NCBI GenBank assembly: GCA_016293805.1
Contig: JAEDDI010000027.1
Location: 1 to 24,501 of the forward strand
Source of the DNA: Bacillota bacterium
GTDB lineage: Bacteria > Bacillota > Clostridia > Peptostreptococcales > Anaerovoracaceae
Reading direction: 5' to 3'
DNA length: 24,501 bases
Shown: positions 6,668-13,608 of the stretch, one piece after another
How the letters are laid out: the number at the start of each line of letters is the position of its first letter
Numbering within the stretch: the first letter of the stretch is position 1
The notes under the pieces: generated by a model
Database searches by the model: none
Seen by the model: the letters and a program-made list of their open reading frames with translations, nothing else
What the model was told of the DNA's origin: nothing
Made by a program: the position numbers and the translations under genes

Positions 6668-7818
6668 CTCACCTCCAAAATGCCCGCATTCTTCTCTTCT
6701 GCCTTTTTCTCTCTGTCTTCAAACTCAGTCTTTCGTCTTGTCACGCCATAGCCTTCAGAAACCTTCACTCTCATTCCGTTCTCAGTCTCCATATGTCTCG
6801 TAAGAAGATATCTCTCGCAGCATCTTCTCCGTATGCCTATAGTGCTTGTATTCTCAAATATGAGCTTTGCAAAGCTGTCTTCCGTTCCCTTACGGCACAG
6901 TATGGTAAGAAGAAAGCCCGGACGTCCCTTTTTCATCAAAATGCTCTGAGTATATACATCAAGAGCACCCTCTTCGAGAATCTTCTTTGCCGCATATGAT
7001 ATTTCTTCGGGAGTCATATCATCTATGCTGCATTCAAGTTCATATATCTCGTCCCCTGTCTCATCATCCTCTCCAAGAAACGCTCTGACACAGTTTGCCC
7101 TTTCAAAGTCTGCAGTTCCCATTCCGTATCCGGTCCCGGAAATTTTCATAAGAGGCATGGCTCCGAAACTGTCGGCAAATACCTTAAGCAGTGCAGCCCC
7201 TGTAGGGGTACACAGTTCTCCTTCAACCTCTCCTCCGTAAACAGGGATTCCCTGCAGTATATGGGCTGTGGCAGGAGCCGGTACCGGCAATATGCCGTGT
7301 GCACAGTGAACATGCCCGCTGCCTGTATGAACAGGCGATACACACACCTCATCCGGTCTTATCATATCCATCAGAATACATACACCGGCAATATCTGCGA
7401 CCGCATCAAGACTTCCTACTTCATGAAAATGAATTTCCCCGGCCGGTCTGTTATGGACTGCACCTTCAGCCTCCGCAATCAGTCTGTAGACTTTCATGAT
7501 TTTATCCCTTGTTTCTTCCTTAATGTCCATATGCGACACCATGTGGCTGATACTGTGCAGAGATGAATGATCATGATGGTGATGATGCCCGTCTTTATGA
7601 TTATGCTGGTGTTCTTCTTTTCCCTCAATGGTAACCTTCATATGAGTTCCTGCAATTCCGCATTTTATCGAGGGCTCTGCTTCAACTCTCACTCCCGGGA
7701 TTCCAAGACTGTTCATCTTGTCAAGAAAACCCTGTCTGTCATCTATGAGTTCATAAAGCGCTCCCATGAGCATATCGCCTGCAGCTCCCATGCTGCATTC
7801 AATGTAAAGTGTTTTCAT
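6664..7818 (-). CDS. larC: nickel-pincer cofactor nickel insertase/cyclometallase LarC
   Basis: LarC inserts nickel into pyridinium-3,5-bisthiocarboxylic acid mononucleotide in a CTP-dependent reaction, completing the cofactor of lactate racemase and related LarA enzymes. The 384-aa product begins with the typical MKTLYIECSMGAAGDM. It has a histidine-rich stretch at residues 70-84 consistent with nickel binding, followed by the conserved HFHEVGSLDAVADI and CTPTGAALL segments. It is one continuous frame, whereas in Lactobacillus plantarum larC is split by a programmed frameshift. The ATG overlaps the larB stop by 4 nt, and the Shine-Dalgarno (AAGGTAAC) is weak, so coupling to larB is likely. 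Confidence 0.93.
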   Translation of the reverse strand: MKTLYIECSMGAAGDMLMGALYELIDDRQGFLDKMNSLGIPGVRVEAEPSIKCGIAGTHMKVTIEGKEEHQHNHKDGHHHHHDHSSLHSISHMVSHMDIKEETRDKIMKVYRLIAEAEGAVHNRPAGEIHFHEVGSLDAVADIAGVCILMDMIRPDEVCVSPVHTGSGHVHCAHGILPVPAPATAHILQGIPVYGGEVEGELCTPTGAALLKVFADSFGAMPLMKISGTGYGMGTADFERANCVRAFLGEDDETGDEIYELECSIDDMTPEEISYAAKKILEEGALDVYTQSILMKKGRPGFLLTILCRKGTEDSFAKLIFENTSTIGIRRRCCERYLLTRHMETENGMRVKVSEGYGVTRRKTEFEDREKKAEEKNAGILEVR

Positions 7819-8576
7819 CTGTTACCTTGTTCCTCTCCGATGCGATTAATCATACTTGCGATATATCCTGCTCCAAATCCGTTGTCGATATTCACAACAC
7901 TGACCCCGCTGGCGCATGAATTGAGCATTGATAACAGTGCCGATAAACCGCCAAAAGACGCCCCGTATCCAACGCTTGTCGGAACAGCTATTACAGGACA
8001 TGCTACAAGCCCTCCAACAACACTTGCCAGTGCACCTTCCATGCCGGCTATTGCGACAACCGCCCTGGCACTCATCAGGTCATCAAGACTTGCAAACAGT
8101 CTGTGTATTCCCGCAACACCTGCATCATATATCCTTATCACTCTGCTTCCAAGGGCCTCTGCTGTTACGGCAGCCTCCTCTGCAACCGGAATATCACTTG
8201 TTCCTCCTGTGACAACTGCAATTTTTCCTGTACCTTCGGGGATTTTCCCGATTACGGCAATTCTCCCTTCACAGCTGTACTTTATTTCAAATCTTTCGGC
8301 CAGTCTGTCTGCATCATCGCATCCAATCCTTGTAACGATAACTGTTTCCTGACCATTATCCTGCATTTTAGATACAATTTTCTCAATCTGTTCATATGTC
8401 TTGCCAGCGCCGTATATGACCTCCGCTGCTCCCTGGCGAAGTTTCCTGTGATGATCTATTCTGGCAAATCCCACATCCTCAAAAGGGGCAGTCTTCAGGT
8501 TCATCATTGCATCATCGACAGATATCTTTCCTTCTGCAACCTTTAAAAGGATTTCTCTGGTCTTGTCTTTGTCCAT
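7815..8576 (-). CDS. larB: nickel-pincer cofactor carboxylase/hydrolase LarB
   Basis: LarB carboxylates nicotinic acid adenine dinucleotide and hydrolyses it to pyridinium-3,5-biscarboxylic acid mononucleotide, the first step of nickel-pincer cofactor synthesis. The 253-aa product has a helical N-terminal domain and a PurE-like C-terminal domain with VVTGGTSDIPVAEEA, DAGVAGIHRL, VAGMEGALASVVGGL and PTSVGYGA. The ATG follows GGAGGTAGCC, which overlaps the larE stop. It sits between larE and larC, its functional partners. Confidence 0.93.
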   Translation of the reverse strand: MDKDKTREILLKVAEGKISVDDAMMNLKTAPFEDVGFARIDHHRKLRQGAAEVIYGAGKTYEQIEKIVSKMQDNGQETVIVTRIGCDDADRLAERFEIKYSCEGRIAVIGKIPEGTGKIAVVTGGTSDIPVAEEAAVTAEALGSRVIRIYDAGVAGIHRLFASLDDLMSARAVVAIAGMEGALASVVGGLVACPVIAVPTSVGYGASFGGLSALLSMLNSCASGVSVVNIDNGFGAGYIASMINRIGEEQGNR

Positions 8577-8579
8577 TGG

Positions 8580-9311
8580 CTACCTCCAGTATATCTCTTC
8601 CGTCTGAAGCGGAAAATGAGCCGAAACTGTTCTCAGAATATTATCTCTTTCGTATTCAGCCTTTTCTCTCTGCTTTCTGCTTATGTATATCGACGCATTG
8701 CCTTTGTCAACCCTTATTCTGAAATCAGAAAATCCGCAGTTCATAAGTTTTTCCTCGCATTTCTCAATTCTTCTCAGCGTATCTTCATCAATTTCATTTC
8801 CAGCTGTTATCCTGGTCGCAAGGCAGGCATATGCCGGCTTGTTCCAGGTGAAAAGCCCGGCCTCTTTAGATCTTATTCGAATCTCATCCTTTGTCAGACC
8901 GCACATCCTGAGGGGTGAAAGTACTCCGAGATTCTCAAGAGCCTTCATTCCGGGTCTGTCTTCAGCATCATCTGATGCATTTGTTCCATCTATTACTGCG
9001 GTGTACCCGTCAGCATGAGCTCGCGCTGATATAGCTTCAAATATGTGCATCTTGCAGTAATAGCATCTGTCCTGCTGATTTCTCCGCACTTTTTCATCCT
9101 GAAGAATATCCATTAAAATGATCTCCACATCGCCCGCCATTCGAAGCGCATCGTGATATTCAAATGACGGCTGAAAACACGTTCTGACGTAATACGGCTT
9201 TATGTCGGCACCTAATCTGCGTCCTTCATAAAGCAGAAATGATGAATCAGCACCACCTGAAAACCCTAGTGCAACCTTTCTGTATTTATCAAAAAAATCT
9301 TTTAAATCCAT
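8580..9311 (-). CDS. larE: nickel-pincer cofactor sulfur transferase LarE, likely [4Fe-4S] type
   Basis: LarE adenylates and thiolates the two carboxylates of the cofactor precursor. The 243-aa product has the ATP PP-loop SGGADSS (18-24) and the conserved PAYACLATRI segment. The C163 in that segment corresponds to the cysteine that serves as a sacrificial sulfur donor in the Lactobacillus enzyme. Here an additional CxxC (C83, C86 in DRCYYCK) is present. Three such cysteines are the hallmark of LarE proteins that bind a [4Fe-4S] cluster and transfer sulfur catalytically; that this one does so is inferred. The ATG follows GAGGTTATT and the gene is first in its operon behind a near-consensus promoter. 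Confidence 0.92.
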   Translation of the reverse strand: MDLKDFFDKYRKVALGFSGGADSSFLLYEGRRLGADIKPYYVRTCFQPSFEYHDALRMAGDVEIILMDILQDEKVRRNQQDRCYYCKMHIFEAISARAHADGYTAVIDGTNASDDAEDRPGMKALENLGVLSPLRMCGLTKDEIRIRSKEAGLFTWNKPAYACLATRITAGNEIDEDTLRRIEKCEEKLMNCGFSDFRIRVDKGNASIYISRKQREKAEYERDNILRTVSAHFPLQTEEIYWR

Positions 9312-9331
9312 AATAACCTCATCTGTTTTAA

Positions 9332-9360
9332 ATTATACAAATGCGTGCACTTGCAGTCAA
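9332..9360 (-). promoter_or_regulatory. sigma-A promoter of larEBC
   Basis: The minus strand has TTGACT (9355-9360), a 17-bp spacer and a perfect TATAAT (9332-9337). The predicted start is about 10-15 nt before the larE ribosome binding site. The -35 box overlaps the -35 box of the plus-strand promoter at 9351-9380. Confidence 0.9.
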
Positions 9361-9380
9361 GCAGTCCACTATGGTACAAT
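9351..9380 (+). promoter_or_regulatory. promoter of the Nudix gene, overlapping the larE promoter
   Basis: TTGCAG (9351-9356), an 18-bp spacer and TACAAT (9375-9380) precede the AAAGGAGTG ribosome binding site at 9392-9400. The -35 hexamer shares two bases with the -35 of the divergent larE promoter, so the two promoters should compete for polymerase. Confidence 0.75.
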
Positions 9381-9409
9381 CTGCATGTACGAAAGGAGTG
9401 TATTTTTCT

Positions 9410-9919
9410 ATGGAATACTGGGATATTTACGATAAAGACAGGAATCTCACAGGCAGGACTATGAAAAAAAACGACTGGTGCCTCAAAGATGATGAGTACC
9501 ATCTGACTGTACTTGGAGCTGTAGCAGACACTAAAGGCAGATTCCTTATAACCAGGAGGGTCATGACCAAAGCATGGGCTCCGGGATGGTGGGAGGTTTC
9601 AGGAGGAGCCTGCATGGCCGGAGAAACCTCAGAGCAGGCAGTAAAACGTGAAGTTCTTGAAGAAACAGGACTTGATGTTTCAGACGCGGAAGGCGGATAC
9701 ATGTTTTCCTACCACAGGGAAAATCCGGGGCAGGGAGATAACTATTTCGTAGACATATACAGATTCATTCTCGATTTCACAGAATGCGATGTTAATACCA
9801 GACCTGAGGAGGCCGACGGATTCATGCTTGCAACAGCAGATGAAATCAGAAAACTGGGTGAAGAGGGTATATTCCTCCACTATGACAGCATAAAGAAAGT
9901 GTTTGATATAAACAGTTAA
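9410..9919 (+). CDS. Nudix hydrolase, isopentenyl-diphosphate isomerase-like subgroup
   Basis: Nudix enzymes hydrolyse nucleoside diphosphates linked to another moiety. The 169-aa product has an exact Nudix box GX5EX7REUXEEXGU at residues 66-88. Its N-terminus (MEYWDIYDKDRNLTG) resembles the subgroup related to type 1 isopentenyl-diphosphate isomerase, although most such proteins have unknown substrates. The start is the ATG at 9410 after AAAGGAGTG; upstream in-frame codons lie inside the promoter. It is the only clear plus-strand gene outside the accessory stretch. It is monocistronic, with its own promoter and terminator, and any link to the divergent lar genes is unproven. Confidence 0.88.
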   Translation: MEYWDIYDKDRNLTGRTMKKNDWCLKDDEYHLTVLGAVADTKGRFLITRRVMTKAWAPGWWEVSGGACMAGETSEQAVKREVLEETGLDVSDAEGGYMFSYHRENPGQGDNYFVDIYRFILDFTECDVNTRPEEADGFMLATADEIRKLGEEGIFLHYDSIKKVFDINS

Positions 9920-9947
9920 CCCCGGGGATCCCGGGGTTGTGTTTTTT
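9918..9947 (+). terminator. intrinsic terminator of the Nudix gene
   Basis: A 9-bp stem AACCCCGGG/CCCGGGGTT with loop GAT, starting inside the TAA stop codon, is followed by GTGTTTTTT. The ABC transporter lipoprotein gene converges on it and ends at 9948. The stem may also stop that transcript, although the T-run in that direction is poor. Confidence 0.9.
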
Positions 9948-10970
9948 CTATTTAACTGCCTCATTCCAGTATGAATCATCAATACTGATGTCAATATCAA
10001 TCTTATCTTTAATCAGCCCTGTATTATAGCCAAGATCAATTGTCTGCTGTATTTTGTCCTGATCAAGCGATCCTATATGCTCAGCGTCAGAATCTTCAGG
10101 AATAACCAGTTCTATAACTTTCTCAATCATTGCAAGCTGATGCTCAAGTGTACTGCTTCCGTCTCCTGCATCATATACTATCTGTGCTGCCTCTTCCGGA
10201 TTTTCAGCTGTATACTGCCATCCCTTTATTGTTGCTCTGAGGAATCTGACCAGCAGATCTCTGTTTTCTTCAGCCCATTCTCTCTTAACGAAAAGACAGT
10301 CCTCAAGAAGAGCTGCACCCTCTTCGTTCATGTTGATAATATTGATATCATCTTCAGAGAATCCCTCTTCTTCGTAAAGGAGAAGAAGTTCGTTATAGCT
10401 CATTGCCGACGCAGCATCTATTTCATCGTTTACAAACTGGTCCATTGTATAATCCTGCTGTACCCATTCAATATCGTTTTCAGGGTCAATACCGTTCTCC
10501 TCTGCAAGTGCAAAAAGTTCATACTGTCTTCCTCCGAACCAGCTTCCCACTTTCTTGCCGGCTAAATCGGCACCTGATGTGATGCCAGAATCCTTTTTTG
10601 TAACAAGATACTGAGGGCTTTCCTTAAATGTCTGGAATACATTTATAAAATCGTATCCTGCCTCCTGATATGTGAGCACGCTGCTGTAAAATGCAATTCC
10701 CACCTGTGCCACATCATTTTCAACCTGATCTTCAGAACTTATATCTGATCCTCCGGGAACGATATCAACATCAATCCCCTCTTCTTCATAAAATCCCTTT
10801 GCATCCGCCACATATAGTCCTGCAAACTGTCCCTGCGGAACCCATAGTGACTGTACTGTGAGCTTGTCAAGCTCTGCTGATGATGTTTCTTCAGTGCTTC
10901 CGCATCCTGCAAGTCCTGCTGCGAGAATTGCAAACGATGCAGTCACTGCTGCCAGTTTTCTTAATTTCAT
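9948..10970 (-). CDS. ABC transporter substrate-binding lipoprotein, NMT1/THI5-like (SsuA/ThiY/TauA superfamily)
   Basis: This is the extracellular substrate receptor of the importer encoded upstream. The 340-aa product has a charged N-terminus, a hydrophobic stretch and a lipobox LAGC (20-23), so C23 should be lipidated and membrane anchored. The mature part starts LTVQSLWVPQGQFAGLY and includes GFYEEEGIDVDIVPGG and VGSWFGG, typical of NMT1/THI5-like receptors. Relatives bind pyrimidine thiamine precursors, riboflavin, taurine or alkanesulfonates, so the fold does not fix the substrate. No TPP riboswitch was recognised upstream, and the Cys/Met-rich leader ORF argues for a sulfur-related cargo. 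The start is the ATG at 10970 after AAAGGAATT. It is the last gene of the operon. Confidence 0.9.
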   Translation of the reverse strand: MKLRKLAAVTASFAILAAGLAGCGSTEETSSAELDKLTVQSLWVPQGQFAGLYVADAKGFYEEEGIDVDIVPGGSDISSEDQVENDVAQVGIAFYSSVLTYQEAGYDFINVFQTFKESPQYLVTKKDSGITSGADLAGKKVGSWFGGRQYELFALAEENGIDPENDIEWVQQDYTMDQFVNDEIDAASAMSYNELLLLYEEEGFSEDDINIINMNEEGAALLEDCLFVKREWAEENRDLLVRFLRATIKGWQYTAENPEEAAQIVYDAGDGSSTLEHQLAMIEKVIELVIPEDSDAEHIGSLDQDKIQQTIDLGYNTGLIKDKIDIDISIDDSYWNEAVK

Positions 10971-10991
10971 AGTAATTCCTTTCTTTATCAT

Positions 10992-11771
10992 TTATTTTGT
11001 TCTCTGTGATACATGCCATCCTGTGAATCTGGTTTCCAAAGCACATACAGCTGCATAGATTATAAGGCTCAAAACAGCTGCTGCCAGTATATACGCCCAT
11101 CCGGTCTGCTTCATATTACCGACCTTCAGGCAGTATTTAATCATATATCCAAGCCCCTCTGTCTTGCCGGAAAAATACTCCGATATTATCGCCGCAAGCA
11201 TCCCCACAGGAACTATCACTTTAAATCCGGTAAAAACATTGGGCAGGCTTGCAGGCATTCTGAGTTTAAAAAGTATCTGTCTGCCGGTCGCTGCAGTCAT
11301 TTTCATCATCTGAAGTGCATTGTCTTCAATATCGTTCATTCCATGAAATGCATTAACCGCCATTGCTCCTGATGATGCCACGGCAATTACTGCAAATTTC
11401 GCAGTAAAGGGAATCTCAAACCACCTGTTCATCAGAGGCGCCAGTGCAACAATAGGCACGGAATTTACAAGCGTCATGATAAACAGCGCTCCATATCCAC
11501 CTGTACGAAAAACAGTTGCGAAAGCTGCAACCAGATACCCTGCTGCTGCTCCGGCAATCATCCCTGCAAGTGCCGGCAGCAACGTCGCCCATCCGTTCTG
11601 AATTATCTTGCCGAAACTGTCTAAAAATGCCGCTATTACCGACGACGGCAGAGGAAGCTGAAGAAGGCTGATTCCAAATATTCTGTGAATCACCTGTAAC
11701 TGAAGAAGCAGGATGAGAACTATACCTGCTCCAGCAGGAAGTACAAAGTTCTGTATCCTCTTGTCATACAT
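10992..11771 (-). CDS. ABC transporter permease (BPD_transp_1), second copy
   Basis: This is an inner-membrane permease of the SsuC/ThiX/TauC type. The 259-aa product is very hydrophobic, with about six predicted membrane spans. It has the cytoplasmic EAA-loop region (MKMTAATGRQILFKLRMPAS) that contacts the ATPase. The ATG at 11771 is preceded by AAAGGAGGAAACA. The frame is open to 11804, but that part lies in the preceding gene. It overlaps the first permease gene by 8 nt, and the lipoprotein start follows 21 nt after its stop. Two different permeases suggest a heterodimeric channel. Confidence 0.9.
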   Translation of the reverse strand: MYDKRIQNFVLPAGAGIVLILLLQLQVIHRIFGISLLQLPLPSSVIAAFLDSFGKIIQNGWATLLPALAGMIAGAAAGYLVAAFATVFRTGGYGALFIMTLVNSVPIVALAPLMNRWFEIPFTAKFAVIAVASSGAMAVNAFHGMNDIEDNALQMMKMTAATGRQILFKLRMPASLPNVFTGFKVIVPVGMLAAIISEYFSGKTEGLGYMIKYCLKVGNMKQTGWAYILAAAVLSLIIYAAVCALETRFTGWHVSQRTK

Positions 11772-12549
11772 TGTTTCCTCCTTTCCTCTTCCACGGTACC
11801 GCAAAGTATTCCACTGCAGATATTATGAGAAAACATATCAGTCCCATAACAGATGCCATCAGAACAGCCGGCCAGAACTGGCCTTTCGTCCCGCCGCCGT
11901 AAAGAGCATAGATTATAATATATCCTATACCGTTTCTTGCGCTTAGCGTATCTGCCAGGATTGAAGCAGAAACTGCCATAGGAGCAGAAAGCTTCATTCC
12001 TGTAAACAGATACGGCAGCGAATATGGTATAAGTAGTTTAGAGTATTTTTCTCTTTTATCCGCTCCGCATGCTTCCATCAGCTGAACAAGATCATCATCC
12101 GCCGATTTCATTCCGCTCAGGAAATTCACAGCCACAGGAAAGAATGTAATATATGCTGTAATAACAATCCTAGAAGCGGTCACATCCTTAAACAGTCCGA
12201 ACACTATTGGTGCAAGACCGAGTATAGGAATCATCTGAGCTGCAAGTATATACGGCAGTGCTGTCTTTTCCACAACTCCCGACAGTTTCATAACAACCGC
12301 AAGAAGTATACCTGCTGCTGCACCAGCTAGAAATCCTGCTGCTGTATATCCTGCCGTTACTGCTGCCTGAGCAAGAAGGCTGCTTCCATGTTCCGCAAAA
12401 GAAGATACAATTTCAGAAAACAGAGGCAGTTTCCTGCCCGCCATCGGATCTTCTTTCACATAGTGAAGAAATACAGCTGCCGCCTCCCACAGAATTACAA
12501 AAGTTCCTGTCCAGAGAACAGCACTTATTCCTTTCTTAGATATTCTCAT
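11764..12549 (-). CDS. ABC transporter permease (BPD_transp_1), first copy
   Basis: This is the partner permease of the importer. The 261-aa product has about six hydrophobic spans and an EAA-like loop (MEACGADKREKYSKLLIPYS) for coupling to the ATPase. The ATG at 12549 is preceded by GAGGAGAAATTCT. An in-frame ATG at 12564 exists, but the ribosome binding site lies just downstream of it, so the shorter form is preferred. The 5' end overlaps the ATPase gene by 14 nt. It differs clearly from the second permease in sequence, so the pair is not a recent duplication. Confidence 0.9.
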   Translation of the reverse strand: MRISKKGISAVLWTGTFVILWEAAAVFLHYVKEDPMAGRKLPLFSEIVSSFAEHGSSLLAQAAVTAGYTAAGFLAGAAAGILLAVVMKLSGVVEKTALPYILAAQMIPILGLAPIVFGLFKDVTASRIVITAYITFFPVAVNFLSGMKSADDDLVQLMEACGADKREKYSKLLIPYSLPYLFTGMKLSAPMAVSASILADTLSARNGIGYIIIYALYGGGTKGQFWPAVLMASVMGLICFLIISAVEYFAVPWKRKGGNNV

Positions 12550-13321
12550 AGAATTTCTCCTCAAATGTTTCCCTTATCTTCGCAATTTCTGTATAGTATT
12601 CTTCGGTTTTCAGCATCACATGCTCCCTTGGTCTTGCCAGCGGAACATCGAACACGCCGGCAAGTCTTGCAGGATTGGATGAGAAAACGCATACTCTGTC
12701 TGAAAGATATACAGCTTCACCGATATTATGTGTAACAAATACAATTGTCTTTTCTGTTCTTTCCCATATGCGAAGCAGATCTCCGTGTAATCTTTCTTTA
12801 GTGAATTCATCAAGCGCCGAAAACGGTTCATCCATAAGAAGTATTTCCGGATTCATGCTCAGAGCCCTCGCAATTCCGACCCTCTGCTTCATACCTCCGG
12901 AAAGTTCTGCAGGATAGCTGTTTCCATATCCCGCCAGATCTACTGTCTCCAGCTGCTTTTCTGCTATTACTCTCCTTTCTTTTCTGGAAACCCCCTGTAT
13001 TTCAAGAGGAAGTTCTATGTTTTCCAGAACCGTTCTCCATTCCATAAGAGCGGGGCTCTGGAACACCATGCCGTATTTGTGGGAAAGCCTTGCTTCTCTC
13101 GGAGAAGAACCTGCAACACTCACTTCACCCGACGTCGGGGCCAGCAAATCAGCTATAATTCTCAGTAGAGTGGTTTTCCCGCATCCTGAAGGTCCGAGCA
13201 GAGAAACGAATTCCCCTTTTTCTATATCGAGACTGAGGTTGTCTATGACCTTTTTTTCGTTTCCTTTTCCGTTAGAATAAATCATATTGAGATTTCTGAT
13301 TTCAATTACCTTTTCTGTCAT
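12536..13321 (-). CDS. ABC transporter ATP-binding protein (SsuB/TauB/ThiZ type)
   Basis: This is the cytosolic ATPase of the importer. The 261-aa product has Walker A GPSGCGKT (43-50), a Q-loop VFQSP (Q88), signature LSGGMKQ (140-146), Walker B LLMDEP (161-166) and a switch histidine in FVTHNIGEA. The sequence resembles nitrate/sulfonate/taurine/thiamine-precursor ATPases. The ATG at 13321 has TTGGAGGG upstream. It is the first transporter gene, immediately downstream of a terminator hairpin and a Cys/Met-rich leader ORF, so transcription of all four genes should depend on read-through at 13335-13362. Confidence 0.94.
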   Translation of the reverse strand: MTEKVIEIRNLNMIYSNGKGNEKKVIDNLSLDIEKGEFVSLLGPSGCGKTTLLRIIADLLAPTSGEVSVAGSSPREARLSHKYGMVFQSPALMEWRTVLENIELPLEIQGVSRKERRVIAEKQLETVDLAGYGNSYPAELSGGMKQRVGIARALSMNPEILLMDEPFSALDEFTKERLHGDLLRIWERTEKTIVFVTHNIGEAVYLSDRVCVFSSNPARLAGVFDVPLARPREHVMLKTEEYYTEIAKIRETFEEKFYENI

Positions 13322-13334
13322 ATTCCCTCCAAGT

Positions 13335-13362
13335 AAAAAGAAGCATTAAAAAGTAATGCTTC
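13335..13362 (-). terminator. attenuator-like terminator between leader ORF and ABC operon
   Basis: A perfect 9-bp stem GAAGCATTA/TAATGCTTC with a 5-nt loop is followed on the minus strand by TTTTTAC. It ends only 13 nt before the ATPase start codon and 5 nt before its ribosome binding site. An upstream segment AGAGCAT (13379-13373) can pair with ATGCTTC/ATGCTTT of the 3' arm, which would disrupt the terminator. Confidence 0.82.
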
Positions 13363-13378
13363 CGAAATCTTTATGCTC

Positions 13379-13405
13379 TGCCGTACCTCAAATATATGGT
13401 CAGCA
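13379..13405 (-). promoter_or_regulatory. RNA hairpin over the leader-peptide stop codon
   Basis: TGCTGACC (13405-13398) pairs with GGTACGGCA (13387-13379), giving eight pairs including one G-U, with a bulged A and a 10-nt AU-rich loop. The 5' arm contains the last Cys codon and the TGA stop of the leader ORF. A ribosome reaching or stalling near the end of that ORF would therefore open or block this hairpin. Confidence 0.5.
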
Positions 13406-13474
13406 CATGACACATGGTTTCGGACACCCGTACATCATACACATATTACACATTGCCAAATTACGTTTCTTCAT
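13400..13474 (-). CDS. 24-residue Cys/Met-rich leader peptide (candidate attenuator ORF)
   Basis: This is a short ORF of ATG plus 23 codons ending in TGA. It is preceded by AAAGGAGAG with 3-nt spacing to the ATG, as good as any gene start in the window. The product begins MKKRNLAM and contains Cys at positions 9, 12, 17, 21 and 24 and Met at 1, 8, 11, 13, 14 and 23. Eleven of 24 residues therefore carry sulfur. It sits in the roughly 200-nt leader of the ABC importer, and its stop codon lies inside a hairpin followed by a terminator. I infer a ribosome-mediated attenuator sensing Cys and/or Met supply. The alternative is a functional metal-binding micropeptide. I do not recognise a family. 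Confidence 0.65.
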   Translation of the reverse strand: MKKRNLAMCNMCMMYGCPKPCVMC

Positions 13475-13502
13475 TTTCTCTCCTTTCCAGACATCGCCTT
13501 AT

Positions 13503-13530
13503 TCATACTTTGTTTATAGGTTAAGTATGA
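13503..13530. repeat. inverted repeat TCATACTT/AAGTATGA near the ABC transcription start
   Basis: Perfect 8-bp arms (13503-13510 and 13523-13530) are separated by 12 bp. The repeat begins 4 bp downstream of the predicted -10 box, so it would form the 5'-terminal hairpin of the leader RNA or act as a repressor operator. Confidence 0.5.
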
Positions 13531-13534
13531 TTAT

Positions 13535-13563
13535 ATGTTATATCCTTGTCCTTTATTTGTCAA
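13535..13563 (-). promoter_or_regulatory. promoter of the ABC importer operon
   Basis: A perfect TTGACA (13558-13563) is separated by 17 bp from TAACAT (13535-13540). An overlapping TATAAC two bases upstream would give 15-bp spacing. Start is expected near 13528, leaving about 207 nt of leader before the ATPase gene. Confidence 0.78.
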
Positions 13564-13608
13564 ATTCGCCTTCCTTATACCCTCCGATAATAAACCGTTA
13601 TCAACTGC

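Noticed and set aside
7567..8352. 261-codon plus-strand open frame opposite larC/larB
   Set aside because: It is a shadow of two well-supported lar genes. The translation is low-complexity and hydrophobic, and no ribosome binding site or family motif is present.
13322..13530. TPP riboswitch or other known riboswitch in the ABC leader
   Set aside because: The importer resembles thiamine-precursor systems, so I looked for TPP-box motifs and SAM/S-box elements, but none of the conserved cores was seen. A covariance search would settle it.
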